From Salaquimonas sp041736675 (lineage in GTDB: Bacteria > Pseudomonadota > Alphaproteobacteria > Rhizobiales > Rhizobiaceae): DNA of 64,000 nucleotides. Shown piece by piece: positions 25,167 through 34,298 of this stretch. The stretch spans positions 1 to 64,000 of the forward strand of contig JBGSTD010000046.1 of assembly GCA_041736675.1 (NCBI GenBank), given 5' to 3'. The position numbers and the translations under genes are program-made. The notes beneath the pieces were generated by a model. That model was not told the origin of the DNA. It did not search any database and was given only the letters and a program-made list of their open reading frames with translations. Position 1 is the first letter of the stretch. Each line of letters opens with the position of its first letter.

Positions 25167-25958
25167 CTATTCCGGCCTGTCTTTGCGCCTGCCTTCTAGC
25201 GATGCGACAATACCGCGCAAAGTTTGTATTTCCTGATCCTTGAGTTTCATGTGCACGAAGATATTTCGTACAGTCTGCGCCATCCGCTCACGCCGCGCGG
25301 GCGGAAAGAAATACCCTGCCCTGTCGAGCGCCTTCTCAAGATGATCCATGAGCCCGACAAGTTGCTCGCGGTTTGCAATCGGCCGGTCTTCGCTGACAAA
25401 TGCCTCAATAGACAGATCACGGTCTGCGGTTTTCATCCATTCATAGGATATCAACAGCACCGCCTGAGCGATATTAAGCGAAGCAAATGCAGGATTGACC
25501 GGAAAGGTGACAATCTCGTCCGCAAGGGCAATCTCACCATTATTGAGACCCCACCGCTCCCGCCCAAACAAAAGGCCGCATTTTTGCCCACGTACAAAAC
25601 GCCTTCGCAAATCAGTTGCGGCTTCTTCCGGTCCACGCACAATCTTGATCATGTCGCGGGGACGGGCAGTCGTTGCCAAGACAAAATTAAGATCGGCAAC
25701 CGCCTCCTCAACGGTGTCATAAACCTTTGCCGCTTCCACCACATGCATCGCTCCGGCGGCAGCCTTGTCCGCAAATTCGCTGGGCCACCCATCACGCGGA
25801 TTGACCAGCCGCAATTCTGACAGACCAAAATTGGCCATGGCGCGGGCAATCATTCCTATGTTCTGGCCAAGTTGCGGCTCACACAGGACAATCGCCGGCC
25901 CCTCGGCTATCAGTGTCTTGTTTTTAAGATCGGTTCCGGACATTACATCTTGCTTCAT
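25167..25958 (-). CDS. trmJ: tRNA (cytidine/uridine-2'-O-)-methyltransferase TrmJ
   Basis: 263 residues with the SPOUT fold of TrmJ: VLCEPQLGQNIGMIARAMANFG at the start, LLFGRERWGLNNGEIALAD in the middle (knot motif 2) and VNPAFASLNIAQAVLLISYEW (knot motif 3), plus a helical C-terminal extension. TrmJ methylates the 2'-OH of residue 32 in several tRNAs using S-adenosylmethionine. A second in-frame start, MSGTD at 25943, is possible; neither start has a clear SD. It is divergent from icd. Confidence 0.92.
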   Translation of the reverse strand: MKQDVMSGTDLKNKTLIAEGPAIVLCEPQLGQNIGMIARAMANFGLSELRLVNPRDGWPSEFADKAAAGAMHVVEAAKVYDTVEEAVADLNFVLATTARPRDMIKIVRGPEEAATDLRRRFVRGQKCGLLFGRERWGLNNGEIALADEIVTFPVNPAFASLNIAQAVLLISYEWMKTADRDLSIEAFVSEDRPIANREQLVGLMDHLEKALDRAGYFFPPARRERMAQTVRNIFVHMKLKDQEIQTLRGIVASLEGRRKDRPE

Positions 25959-26178
25959 TGTTGATAGCGTTCAAAAAGGTCTGAAAGGCCCATGGAGCCT
26001 TCCACTGCCACACAACCGCAAAAAGCGAAAGAAGCTATTGCATTGAACGAAATGTTTAGCGTGCGCATCAACATAAAACCAAGGTTTCCTTTGCACTTGG
26101 GAATAGTTTTGCTAAGAGAAGCGAACTCATTCTGTTTCGCGGCATTTTCAGCTCAGCCTAATCAAGGAAAAATGTAAC

Positions 26179-27390
26179 ATGGCAAAAATCAAGGTCAAAA
26201 ATCCGGTCGTTGAATTGGACGGCGATGAGATGACCCGTATTATCTGGCAATTCATCAAGGATAAATTGATCCATCCTTATCTCGACATTGACATTGATTA
26301 TTATGATCTTGGTGTTGAGTACCGCGACCAGACAGATGACCAGGTTACCATTGATGCAGCCAATGCGATCAAGAAGCATGGCGTGGGTGTGAAATGCGCA
26401 ACGATTACCCCTGATGAAGCCCGCGTTGAAGAATTCAAACTGAAAAAAATGTGGAAATCGCCAAACGGCACCATCCGCAACATTTTGGGTGGCGTGATTT
26501 TCCGTGAACCCATCATCATTCGCAACGTGCCGCGTCTGGTTCCAGGCTGGACAAAACCGATCATTGTTGGGCGTCATGCCTTTGGTGACCAGTACAAGGC
26601 AACAGATTTCAAATTTCCGGGCAAGGGCAAGCTTACGATCAAGTTCGTCGGCGATGATGGCACCGAAATCGAACATGAAGTCTATGATGCACCTGGCGCA
26701 GGCGTTGCCATGGCTATGTACAACCTCGACGAATCGATCCGGGATTTTGCCAAGGCATCCATGAATTACGCCCTTGGCCGCAGGGTCCCCTGCTATTTGT
26801 CAACCAAGAACACCATCCTGAAAGCCTATGACGGCCGCTTCAAGGATATCTTTGAAGAGATATACGAAACAGAGTTCCGCAAGCAATTTGAAGAAGCCAA
26901 GATATGGTATGAGCACCGCCTGATTGATGACATGGTGGCCTCGGCAATGAAATGGGCCGGTGGTTATGTCTGGGCATGCAAGAACTATGATGGCGACGTT
27001 CAATCTGACACAGTTGCCCAGGGCTTTGGCTCTTTGGGACTGATGACATCTGTCTTGATGACGCCCGATGGCAAAACCGTTGAGGCAGAAGCTGCCCACG
27101 GTACTGTTACCCGCCACTATCGCCAGCATCAAAAAGGCGAATCCACTTCGACAAATTCGATTGCTTCGATCTTCGCCTGGACACGCGGACTTGCGCACCG
27201 TGCAAAACTCGACGGCAACGAGGAATTGCAGCGGTTTGCTGATACTCTGGAAGCGGTCTGCATCCAGAGTGTTGAAGACGGTTACATGACAAAGGATCTG
27301 GCCTTGCTCATCGGCCCTGATCAACCTTGGCTCTCCACAATCGGCTTCCTCGACAAGATCGACGAAAATCTGCAGAAAGCCATGGGCTGA
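26179..27390 (+). CDS. icd: NADP-dependent isocitrate dehydrogenase
   Basis: 403 residues, of the eukaryote-like homodimeric type common in alphaproteobacteria: KVKNPVVELDGDEMTRIIWQ, NGTIRNILGGVIFREPI and YDGDVQSDTVAQGFGSLGLM are all typical. It decarboxylates isocitrate to 2-oxoglutarate, the carbon skeleton used by the glutamine-synthetase genes further on. The SD AAGGAAAAATGTAAC lies just upstream. A strong terminator separates it from the convergent alaS. Confidence 0.97.
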   Translation: MAKIKVKNPVVELDGDEMTRIIWQFIKDKLIHPYLDIDIDYYDLGVEYRDQTDDQVTIDAANAIKKHGVGVKCATITPDEARVEEFKLKKMWKSPNGTIRNILGGVIFREPIIIRNVPRLVPGWTKPIIVGRHAFGDQYKATDFKFPGKGKLTIKFVGDDGTEIEHEVYDAPGAGVAMAMYNLDESIRDFAKASMNYALGRRVPCYLSTKNTILKAYDGRFKDIFEEIYETEFRKQFEEAKIWYEHRLIDDMVASAMKWAGGYVWACKNYDGDVQSDTVAQGFGSLGLMTSVLMTPDGKTVEAEAAHGTVTRHYRQHQKGESTSTNSIASIFAWTRGLAHRAKLDGNEELQRFADTLEAVCIQSVEDGYMTKDLALLIGPDQPWLSTIGFLDKIDENLQKAMG

Positions 27391-27425
27391 TATTACAAGC
27401 CGAACCGGCAGATGGACCAAAATGC

Positions 27426-27458
27426 AAAACGGGCTGGTGTTACCAGCCCGTTTTTTTT
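27426..27458. terminator. Bidirectional terminator between icd and alaS
   Basis: Perfect 13-bp stem AAAACGGGCTGGT / ACCAGCCCGTTTT with a 3-base loop and a T-run on the right. The left side is A-rich, so it can serve both convergent genes. Confidence 0.93.
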
Positions 27459-27487
27459 GAAACAAATTTACATTTATCAGGCGGTCA

Positions 27488-30148
27488 TCAGGCGCCAAGT
27501 GCACTTTCAATTGCAGCAATAGCGCCTGCAGCATGCTGTCCGTCAGGGCCGCCAGCCTGCGCCATATCAGGCCTTCCGCCGCCGCCTTTGCCGCCAACCG
27601 CCATGGAACCCGCGCGGACAAGATCAACGGCACTGAATTTGCCCGTCAGATCATCACTGACACCAACGACAACCGCGGCCTTTTGATCACCGGAAACGCT
27701 GATCATCGCAACAACGCCTGAGCCAAGCCGGGCTTTGGCTTCGTCAACCAGCCCTTTCAAATCCTTTGCATCAATCCCCTCAACAATCTGACCAATAAAT
27801 TGTACACCGTTGATCTGTTTTGCCTCGCTGCCTTCGCCGGAAGCCCCTCCGCCAAGGGCGAGCTTCTTTTTCGCATCCGCCAGTTCGCGTTCGAGGCGCT
27901 TGCGTTCTTCCACAAGTGACTGAACCCTCGCAACCGCGCTGCCCGCCGGGACTTTCAAAAGATCGGCAATATCATTTACTCGAGCTTCCTGTTCTTCAAG
28001 ATAGGAAAGCGCGTTCTGCCCAGTGAGTGCCTCAATACGGCGCACCCCAGCGGCGACCGCGCTTTCACCGAGCAGTTTGATAACTCCGATTTCGCCGGTA
28101 TTGCGCACATGGGTACCCCCGCACAATTCAAGCGAATAGGTTTTGCCGGCTTTCGCCCCGTGTGTCGCTGTACCCATGGAGACAACACGGACTTCATCGC
28201 CGTATTTTTCACCAAACAGAGCCATCGCGCCCGCTTCAATGGCATCATCAACCGCCATCAGGCGCGTGGTGACGGGTGAAGCTTGCTGAACGACTTCATT
28301 GGCAATGGCCTCAACCACGGCAAGATCAGCAGCAGCAATCGGTTTTTGATGTGAAAAATCAAACCGCAGGCGGTTGGGCGCGACGAGTGATCCTTTCTGG
28401 GCAACATGATCGCCAAGTACATGGCGCAATGCCTCGTGAATAAGGTGGGTTGCCGAATGGTGGCGGCGCAGCCCCGAACGTCCTGCGTGATCCACTAGAA
28501 GTTCAACCGGCATCCCCTTGCGCAATACACCGGAAACCACAGTGCCAATGTGAACAAACAATCCCTCACCGCGCTTTTTAGTATCGATGATTTCCACGGT
28601 ACCGCCGTCAAAACTGATAACGCCGCGATCACCCATCTGGCCGCCGGACTCGCCGTAAAAAGGCGTCTGGTTGACGATAATGGATATGACTTCGCCGGCT
28701 TTGGCGTTGTCAACCGACTTGCCATCGGCAACAATCGCCTGAACAACAGCTTCAGCTTTCTCAGTCTCATAACCGAGAAACTCGGTTGTCCCGTTTGTTT
28801 CGCGCAGTTCGAACCAGATACGATCGTCAGCAGCTTCACCCGATCCTGCCCAGGATTTGCGGGCTTCCGCCTTCTGCCGCTCCATCGCAGTTTGAAAGCC
28901 ATCAGTGTCTACTGATATGCCGCGGCGGCGCAGGGCATCCTGCGTCAGATCCAAGGGAAAGCCGTAGGTGTCATAAAGTTTGAATGCAGTATCCCCATCA
29001 AGGCTATCGCCCTCTGAAAGCGTCTGCGTTGCATCACCCAACAGCAAAAGACCGCGCTCAAGCGTCTTACGGAAACGGGTTTCCTCTAGCTCAATGGTCT
29101 CAGCAATCATGAATTGAGCCCGCACGAGCTCAGGATAAGCCCCGCCCATTTCCGAAACCAAAGTAGGCACAAGTTTGTGGATCAACGGTTGCTTGGCTCC
29201 AAGCAAACTACCATGGCGCATGGCACGTCGCATGATGCGCCTCAATACATAACCGCGGCCCTCATTTGAAGGCAAAACACCGTCAGCGATCAGAAAAGAA
29301 GCAGCGCGCAAATGGTCCGCAATCACACGGTGGCTGGGAACCTTGTCTCCCTCAGCCTTGACACCGGTAAATTCAACGCTCGCATTGATCAGCGCTTTGA
29401 AAAGATCGATGTCATAATTGTCATGAACCCCCTGAAGCACAGCAGAAATTCGCTCAAGCCCCATTCCCGTATCAATCGAGGGTTTTGGGAGGCTGATCCG
29501 TTCTTCTAGCGTTACCTGCTCAAACTGCATGAAAACCAGATTCCAAATCTCGATGAACCGGTCGCCATCCTCTTCAGCGCTGCCTGGAGGGCCACCCCAG
29601 ATATGGTCACCATGGTCATAAAAAATCTCAGAACATGGCCCGCACGGCCCGGTATCGCCCATCGCCCAAAAGTTGTCGTTGGTTGGAATGCGAATGATCC
29701 TGTCATCGCCTAATCCGGCAATTTTCTTCCACAAGTCAAAGGCTTCATCGTCAGTATGATAAACCGTGACAAGCAGCTTTTCTTTGGCAAGGCCAAGTTC
29801 CCTTGTCAGCAAATTCCAAGCAAAACCGATCGCCTCATCCTTGAAATAATCCCCAAAGGAAAAATTACCCAACATTTCAAAGAAAGTATGATGGCGCGCG
29901 GTAAAGCCGACATTGTCGAGATCGTTGTGCTTACCCCCGGCGCGAACGCATTTTTGCGATGTTGCAGCGCGCGAGTATTCGCGTTTTTCCAATCCGGTAA
30001 ATACATTCTTGAACTGGACCATTCCCGCATTGGTAAACATCAGGGTCGGATCATTGCGCGGTACCAGCGGGCTGGAGGAAACAACCTCATGTCCGTTGGT
30101 CCCGAAATAATTCAGAAAGGATTTTCTAAGTTCGTTTACACCTATCAT
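27488..30148 (-). CDS. alaS: Alanyl-tRNA synthetase
   Basis: 886 residues. The class II catalytic core opens with NELRKSFLNYFGTNGHEVV and has motif 2 region TFFEMLGNFSFGDYFK; the editing domain carries HSATHLIHEALR and the zinc-type CGGTHVRNTGEIG; the C-terminal oligomerisation/DHHA1 domain ends the protein. It charges tRNA-Ala and clears mischarged Ser and Gly. It lies downstream of recA on the same strand, a usual arrangement in Hyphomicrobiales, but with the recA terminator in between. Confidence 0.97.
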   Translation of the reverse strand: MIGVNELRKSFLNYFGTNGHEVVSSSPLVPRNDPTLMFTNAGMVQFKNVFTGLEKREYSRAATSQKCVRAGGKHNDLDNVGFTARHHTFFEMLGNFSFGDYFKDEAIGFAWNLLTRELGLAKEKLLVTVYHTDDEAFDLWKKIAGLGDDRIIRIPTNDNFWAMGDTGPCGPCSEIFYDHGDHIWGGPPGSAEEDGDRFIEIWNLVFMQFEQVTLEERISLPKPSIDTGMGLERISAVLQGVHDNYDIDLFKALINASVEFTGVKAEGDKVPSHRVIADHLRAASFLIADGVLPSNEGRGYVLRRIMRRAMRHGSLLGAKQPLIHKLVPTLVSEMGGAYPELVRAQFMIAETIELEETRFRKTLERGLLLLGDATQTLSEGDSLDGDTAFKLYDTYGFPLDLTQDALRRRGISVDTDGFQTAMERQKAEARKSWAGSGEAADDRIWFELRETNGTTEFLGYETEKAEAVVQAIVADGKSVDNAKAGEVISIIVNQTPFYGESGGQMGDRGVISFDGGTVEIIDTKKRGEGLFVHIGTVVSGVLRKGMPVELLVDHAGRSGLRRHHSATHLIHEALRHVLGDHVAQKGSLVAPNRLRFDFSHQKPIAAADLAVVEAIANEVVQQASPVTTRLMAVDDAIEAGAMALFGEKYGDEVRVVSMGTATHGAKAGKTYSLELCGGTHVRNTGEIGVIKLLGESAVAAGVRRIEALTGQNALSYLEEQEARVNDIADLLKVPAGSAVARVQSLVEERKRLERELADAKKKLALGGGASGEGSEAKQINGVQFIGQIVEGIDAKDLKGLVDEAKARLGSGVVAMISVSGDQKAAVVVGVSDDLTGKFSAVDLVRAGSMAVGGKGGGGRPDMAQAGGPDGQHAAGAIAAIESALGA

Positions 30149-30310
30149 GGAAGTATCGCCGCTACTGGAAAAAATCTTACGGGTGTGCCTGCAATGGCCT
30201 CGCCGCCCTAAATGTTGAGCTGACTTTTAGACGAGCCCTACAATTCTGTCCACACGGATATGGACAAGATATGCCATATGTAATGCAAAATCAGTTTCAC
30301 TGGGAAATAC

Positions 30311-30341
30311 AAAAAAACCGCTGACCTGCGCCAGCGGTTTT
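30311..30341 (-). terminator. Rho-independent terminator of recA
   Basis: Stem AAACCGCTG / CAGCGGTTT with an 8-base loop. The run of seven A on the plus strand becomes the T-run for minus-strand transcription leaving recA. Confidence 0.88.
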
Positions 30342-30407
30342 CTACTGTTACGAATTTAATGAAACAGATCGCAGACCGAATGAAAAGGCTGTCCTCAAAG
30401 CAAAGTA

Positions 30408-31520
30408 TCAAGCCTCCGCAGCATCGTCGAAACCGTCTTCCTTGTAAGACCCATCACCATCATCCTTCTCGACTTCACCGTCGAGCAAGGTCCCGGCAAT
30501 CAACCCGGCATTTTGGCGCAATGCCAATTCAATTTCCTCGGCAACTTTCGGATTATCCTTGAGGAACAATTTGGCATTTTCACGCCCCTGCCCCAAACGC
30601 TCTGAATTATAGGAAAACCAGGAACCGGATTTTTCAACAATACCAGCCTTGACCCCAAGATCGACAAGCTCGCCAGTCTTGGAAACACCCTCGCCATACA
30701 TGATGTCGAACTCGACCTGTTTGAATGGGGGAGCCAACTTGTTCTTGACCACCTTGATGCGTGTCTGGTTGCCCACTACTTCATCGCGATCCTTGACCGC
30801 ACCAATGCGGCGGATATCCAGACGCACCGAAGCATAAAACTTGAGCGCATTACCGCCGGTCGTGGTTTCGGGTGAACCGAACATCACACCAATCTTCATG
30901 CGGATCTGGTTGATGAAAATGACCATCGTATTGGAGCGGGAAATGGATGCGGTCAATTTGCGCAGAGCCTGGCTCATCAAACGGGCCTGAAGGCCTGGCA
31001 GGCTGTCGCCCATTTCACCCTCAATTTCAGCGCGTGGCGTAAGCGCTGCAACCGAATCGACCACCAGTACATCAACTGCACCCGAGCGCACCAGCGTATC
31101 GGCAATTTCCAGCGCCTGTTCACCCGTATCAGGCTGGGAAATCAGCAATTCTTCCAGATTGACCCCCAATTTGCGGGCATAAATAGGATCCAGCGCATGC
31201 TCGGCGTCGATAAAGGCGCAAATACCACCCTTTTTCTGGGCCTCGGCAATCGTGTGCAGGGTCATGGTCGTTTTGCCTGAAGATTCCGGGCCGTAAATTT
31301 CAATCACGCGCCCTTTCGGCAAACCGCCAATTCCAAGGGCAATATCAAGGCCAAGACAACCGGTTGAAATCGTCTCTATTTCAACAACCTGCTCATTCTT
31401 GCCCAATTTCATGATTGAGCCTTTGCCAAACGCACGCTCAATCTGGCTGAGTGCCGCCTCAAGCGCTTTGCTTTTGTCCACAGATTTATCCTCTACCAAG
31501 CGAAGTGAATTTTGTGCCAT
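30408..31520 (-). CDS. recA: Recombinase RecA
   Basis: 370 residues. Walker A GPESSGKTT, Walker B VLVVDSVAALTP, loop L2 NQIRMKIGVMFGSPETTTGG and an acidic C-terminus (KDDGDGSYKEDGFDDAAEA) are all present. It catalyses strand exchange and, as a filament on single-stranded DNA, triggers self-cleavage of LexA, encoded 560 bp away and divergent. LexA-type boxes lie in the shared upstream region. Its own terminator follows. Confidence 0.98.
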   Translation of the reverse strand: MAQNSLRLVEDKSVDKSKALEAALSQIERAFGKGSIMKLGKNEQVVEIETISTGCLGLDIALGIGGLPKGRVIEIYGPESSGKTTMTLHTIAEAQKKGGICAFIDAEHALDPIYARKLGVNLEELLISQPDTGEQALEIADTLVRSGAVDVLVVDSVAALTPRAEIEGEMGDSLPGLQARLMSQALRKLTASISRSNTMVIFINQIRMKIGVMFGSPETTTGGNALKFYASVRLDIRRIGAVKDRDEVVGNQTRIKVVKNKLAPPFKQVEFDIMYGEGVSKTGELVDLGVKAGIVEKSGSWFSYNSERLGQGRENAKLFLKDNPKVAEEIELALRQNAGLIAGTLLDGEVEKDDGDGSYKEDGFDDAAEA

Positions 31521-31705
31521 TGGGTTACCATCCTTCTAAAGTGCCGCAAACCCCTCAAATCACTCTTCCCCGCAAATCAGGCAAAAAGATATTCCGGGTC
31601 ATTTTCCCGTCATCGACATACCGATAACATGTACAAAATGTACTCATTTTGTTCTCATATTGTCAATACTGTTAAGCTATTGAAAAATATATGAAATAAA
31701 ATTTT

Positions 31706-31720
31706 GTTCTTTTCTTGTTC
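31706..31720. promoter_or_regulatory. LexA box (GTTC-N7-GTTC)
   Basis: GTTCTTTTCTTGTTC is an exact match to the alphaproteobacterial SOS operator. It lies 186 bp from the recA start, further than usual. Either recA has a long 5' leader or the nearer degenerate sites at 31640-31665 are the working ones. Confidence 0.7.
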
Positions 31721-31978
31721 CTAAATGCGTGATGGGAAGAATCGCCTGCAATGCAAATTACGCCGGAAAATGAAACGGAAATCCCGCAACCAATTTAATC
31801 ATGCAGTTAAAATTGCCGTTTTCAATTCCGGACATAACACCGTGACAATTGTCTCCAAAAACAAATGCAACATTGGGAGAGCCAAGCCGATTATCGACAT
31901 TTCAGGCTGGGAACGGCAGCAGATGATTTGAACAGGCCAAATTTGTCTGATTCCAGGCATGGAAAAAGAACACTTGCG

Positions 31979-31993
31979 GAACATGAATGGAAC
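31979..31993. promoter_or_regulatory. LexA box upstream of lexA (GAAC-N7-GAAC)
   Basis: GAACATGAATGGAAC is an exact operator in the reverse orientation, 89 bp before the lexA ATG, consistent with autoregulation of lexA. Confidence 0.8.
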
Positions 31994-32082
31994 ATGCTAT
32001 GTACTAAGCGCATGAATCGGCATACAAGGCTCTTGTCAAATTGGCAGGGTTTGTCGATTCGATTGGATTTTTGGAGAGAATA

Positions 32083-32934
32083 ATGCTGACCCGCAAACAA
32101 CACGAACTGCTATTGCTGATCCACGAGCGCTTGCAGGCCGAAGGTGTTCCTCCTTCTTTTGACGAAATGAAGGACGCTCTGGATCTTAAATCAAAATCTG
32201 GTATCCACCGCCTGATTACCGCACTTGAAGAACGCGGCTTCATTCACCGGCTTCCAAACCGAGCCCGAGCGTTGGAAGTGATCAAGCTACCGGATGGGTA
32301 TGAAAAATCCACACCTGCCGTTTTCCAGCCAAGTGTGATTGATGGAGGACTTTTTTCAGGAAAAGGACCTGTTTCAGGCGGGACAACCCGAGCCTCGGAT
32401 AATGTAACCCCCTTCCCCGGTCAGGGTGCAATCGCTGCCTCCAAGGCGGCGGAACGTTCTGCTCCTGCTCCTTTGCGCGGCGGTCTTGCAGCGCGATATG
32501 GTGCAAATACAACATCATCCTCCAAGGGGTTTGATGAAAGCGGTAGCGCTGGTTTTGAAATTCCAGTCATGGGCCGAATTGCAGCTGGTGTTCCGATTGC
32601 GGCAATTCAGGATATCACCCGTCTTCTGAATGTACCGGCAGGCATGATTGGTGTTGGCAAACACTTTGCGCTCGATGTTCAGGGCGACTCGATGATCAAT
32701 GCGGGCATCCTTGATGGCGACACGGTCATCATTCAGGAGACAAATTCAGCTGAACTTGGTGATATCGTCGTTGCTTTGGTAGACGATGAAGAAGCAACCT
32801 TGAAACGTTTCAGAAAACAGGATGGAAAAATTGCTCTTGAGGCGGCAAATCCGGCATATGAAACCCGCATTTTAAGTGCAGACCGCGTCAAGGTGCAAGG
32901 CAGGCTCAAAGGCCTGATCCGTAATTATCATTGA
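32083..32934 (+). CDS. lexA: LexA repressor with extended linker
   Basis: 283 residues from the ATG preceded by GGAGAG. The N-terminal winged helix (MLTRKQHELLLLIHERLQ, FDEMKDALDLKSKSGIHRL) is typical. The self-cleavage site is Ala168-Gly169 in GRIAAGVP, with catalytic Ser203 (GDSM) and Lys241 (ATLKRF). Usual alphaproteobacterial LexA is near 235-240 residues; the extra 45 or so lie in a Gly/Ser/Ala/Thr-rich linker (about residues 75-155) between the two domains. The catalytic spacing matches other LexA proteins, so it should be active. A LexA box precedes it. Confidence 0.96.
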   Translation: MLTRKQHELLLLIHERLQAEGVPPSFDEMKDALDLKSKSGIHRLITALEERGFIHRLPNRARALEVIKLPDGYEKSTPAVFQPSVIDGGLFSGKGPVSGGTTRASDNVTPFPGQGAIAASKAAERSAPAPLRGGLAARYGANTTSSSKGFDESGSAGFEIPVMGRIAAGVPIAAIQDITRLLNVPAGMIGVGKHFALDVQGDSMINAGILDGDTVIIQETNSAELGDIVVALVDDEEATLKRFRKQDGKIALEAANPAYETRILSADRVKVQGRLKGLIRNYH

Positions 32935-32975
32935 TGCCAGTTGCCAGTTTATGAAGTTGCACCCTGAGTTGCGGT

Positions 32976-33128
32976 TTATGCCCTGGCAAGAACATACGTC
33001 ATCCCGGCTGCGCATATCATGCAGGCTGCCAGATTGAGCGGCTGGTTGAACACGTGAATGGAATCCGACAAAATTCCGGCGTTCACCATCGTGCAAATCG
33101 AAATTGCCAGTACAGCAATCATACGCAT
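32976..33128 (-). CDS. Small two-helix membrane protein, unknown
   Basis: 50 residues from the ATG at 33128, preceded by AGGGAAGA with an 8-base spacer. Two hydrophobic helices (MIAVLAISICTMVNAGIL and LAACMICAAGMTYVLA) are joined by a short polar turn (SDSIHVFNQP). A longer TTG start at 33188 would add a basic leader but has no SD. It is convergent with lexA. Family unknown; SD and clear membrane topology make it a credible gene. Confidence 0.55.
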   Translation of the reverse strand: MRMIAVLAISICTMVNAGILSDSIHVFNQPLNLAACMICAAGMTYVLARA

Positions 33129-33855
33129 GGTCAGGATCTTCCCTTTAAGAATATCCCACCTTTCCCGCAGCCTTTGTATCAAAGCCAAATCGAATTTGCA
33201 TCAATTACCCGCTATTAACCTTTATCGCGATGGTAAAGCATTGGGGTAAAGAATTGCGGTAAAGGAAATGCATGAACAGAGCTTAAGCAGCCACAGTGGT
33301 CAAGCTGCAGTAAAACCTCGCACGAGCGCCACCCTCAAAATGTTGACAAGTGATAACGTGAAAGACAGTTCATACCGGGCAAATGGCCGAAACTGCGTAA
33401 TTGCAAATAGGCAGCAAAATCATGCCACTGAAGATAGAAAAGGCGAAATTTTAACGAGATTTCCTGATTTTTAGTGGCTTCATGAAAAAATTTTACCTTT
33501 CATGGCGTCAAAATCGAAAAAAACCAACAAGCGACGACCTCATCTGACGCGCATCAACTGCATCAAAATTAACCAACACGCTTAAAATTTAGGCATCTTC
33601 ATCTCGCTCTAACATCAGATTATACCCTGATCTCAGCAGCATTTCACCTATATTGCTGTTTTCCTGTTCAATGTGGGCGGCGAAGACCTTCAATAGCTGA
33701 AAAACAACAAAATTAACAAACTGGCACAAATCATGCTTAAACTTATGTGAAACCAGCGGTGGGGGCTTTTCCCGTTTCCCGTTGATTTTTGTCAAATACA
33801 AGAGTGATGAAACTTCACTACAAAAGAATTTCGAAGCTCAGGGAGCAAGGACCAG
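33129..33855. other. Long intergenic region upstream of glnB
   Basis: About 730 bp without a firm gene. It contains a 13-bp triple repeat starting GGTAAAG (33232, 33245, 33258). A 68-codon ORF (ATG 33268) has AAAGGAAATG upstream but no recognisable features. A sigma-54 promoter match lies at 33722-33737. I see no conserved RNA structure by eye. Confidence 0.55.
33722..33737 (+). promoter_or_regulatory. Sigma-54 (RpoN) promoter for glnBA
   Basis: TGGCACAAATCATGCT has the invariant GG and GC dinucleotides exactly 10 bases apart and a perfect TGGCAC -24 element. It stands about 120 bp before glnB. In rhizobia glnBA is transcribed in part from an NtrC/RpoN promoter, so the position fits. No clear NtrC-site pair was found by eye. 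Confidence 0.7.
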
Positions 33856-34194
33856 ATGAAAAAGATTGAGGCAATAATCAAGCCTTTCAAATTGGACGAG
33901 GTCAAGGAAGCGCTGCAGGAAGCCGGCCTTCAGGGTATAACAGTGACCGAGGCCAAGGGTTTTGGACGTCAGAAAGGCCACACCGAACTCTACCGGGGAG
34001 CGGAGTACGTGGTAGATTTCCTGCCAAAGGTAAAAATCGAGGTTGTCGTGTCTGACGATAGCGTTGACGCAGCAGTTGAGGCCATTCGCAGCGCCGCTCA
34101 AACCGGCCGTATTGGGGATGGCAAAATCTTTGTTTCCCCCGTAGAACAAGTCATCCGCATTCGCACCGGCGAAACCGGTGACGAGGCCATCTGA
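33856..34194 (+). CDS. glnB: Nitrogen regulatory protein P-II
   Basis: 112 residues, complete: MKKIEAIIKPFKLDEVKEAL, the T-loop GRQKGHTELYRGAEYVVDF with uridylylation Tyr51, and the C-terminal signature DGKIFVSPVEQVIRIRTGETG. PII senses 2-oxoglutarate, ATP/ADP and, through uridylylation by GlnD, glutamine; it governs NtrB and the adenylylation of glutamine synthetase. It is the first gene of the glnB-glnA unit, 104 bp before glnA. Confidence 0.97.
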   Translation: MKKIEAIIKPFKLDEVKEALQEAGLQGITVTEAKGFGRQKGHTELYRGAEYVVDFLPKVKIEVVVSDDSVDAAVEAIRSAAQTGRIGDGKIFVSPVEQVIRIRTGETGDEAI

Positions 34195-34298
34195 TCCAAA
34201 AACCACATCAAATTCGCGCTGAAACCAACTCGGGTTTCAACGCAAATACCAAATAACAAACAACAAAATCAGGCACTAGCATACGAAAGAGGCTAAAC

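Larger units (their letters stand above)
31521..32082. promoter_or_regulatory. recA-lexA divergent regulatory region
   Basis: A 562-bp AT-rich spacer with no convincing gene; a 68-codon ORF at 31725-31931 lacks family features. It holds an exact GTTC-N7-GTTC box at 31706-31720, a string of degenerate half-sites nearer recA (GTAC-N7-GTTC at 31640-31654 running into GTTC-N7-GTCA at 31651-31665), and an exact GAAC-N7-GAAC box at 31979-31993 in front of lexA. These match the alphaproteobacterial LexA operator. Confidence 0.75.

Noticed and set aside
31725..31931. 68-codon ORF between recA and lexA
   Set aside because: No SD, no recognisable features, and it lies in regulatory DNA with LexA boxes.
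33589..33801. 70-codon minus-strand ORF upstream of glnB
   Set aside because: It overlaps the sigma-54 promoter and has no family features or convincing SD.
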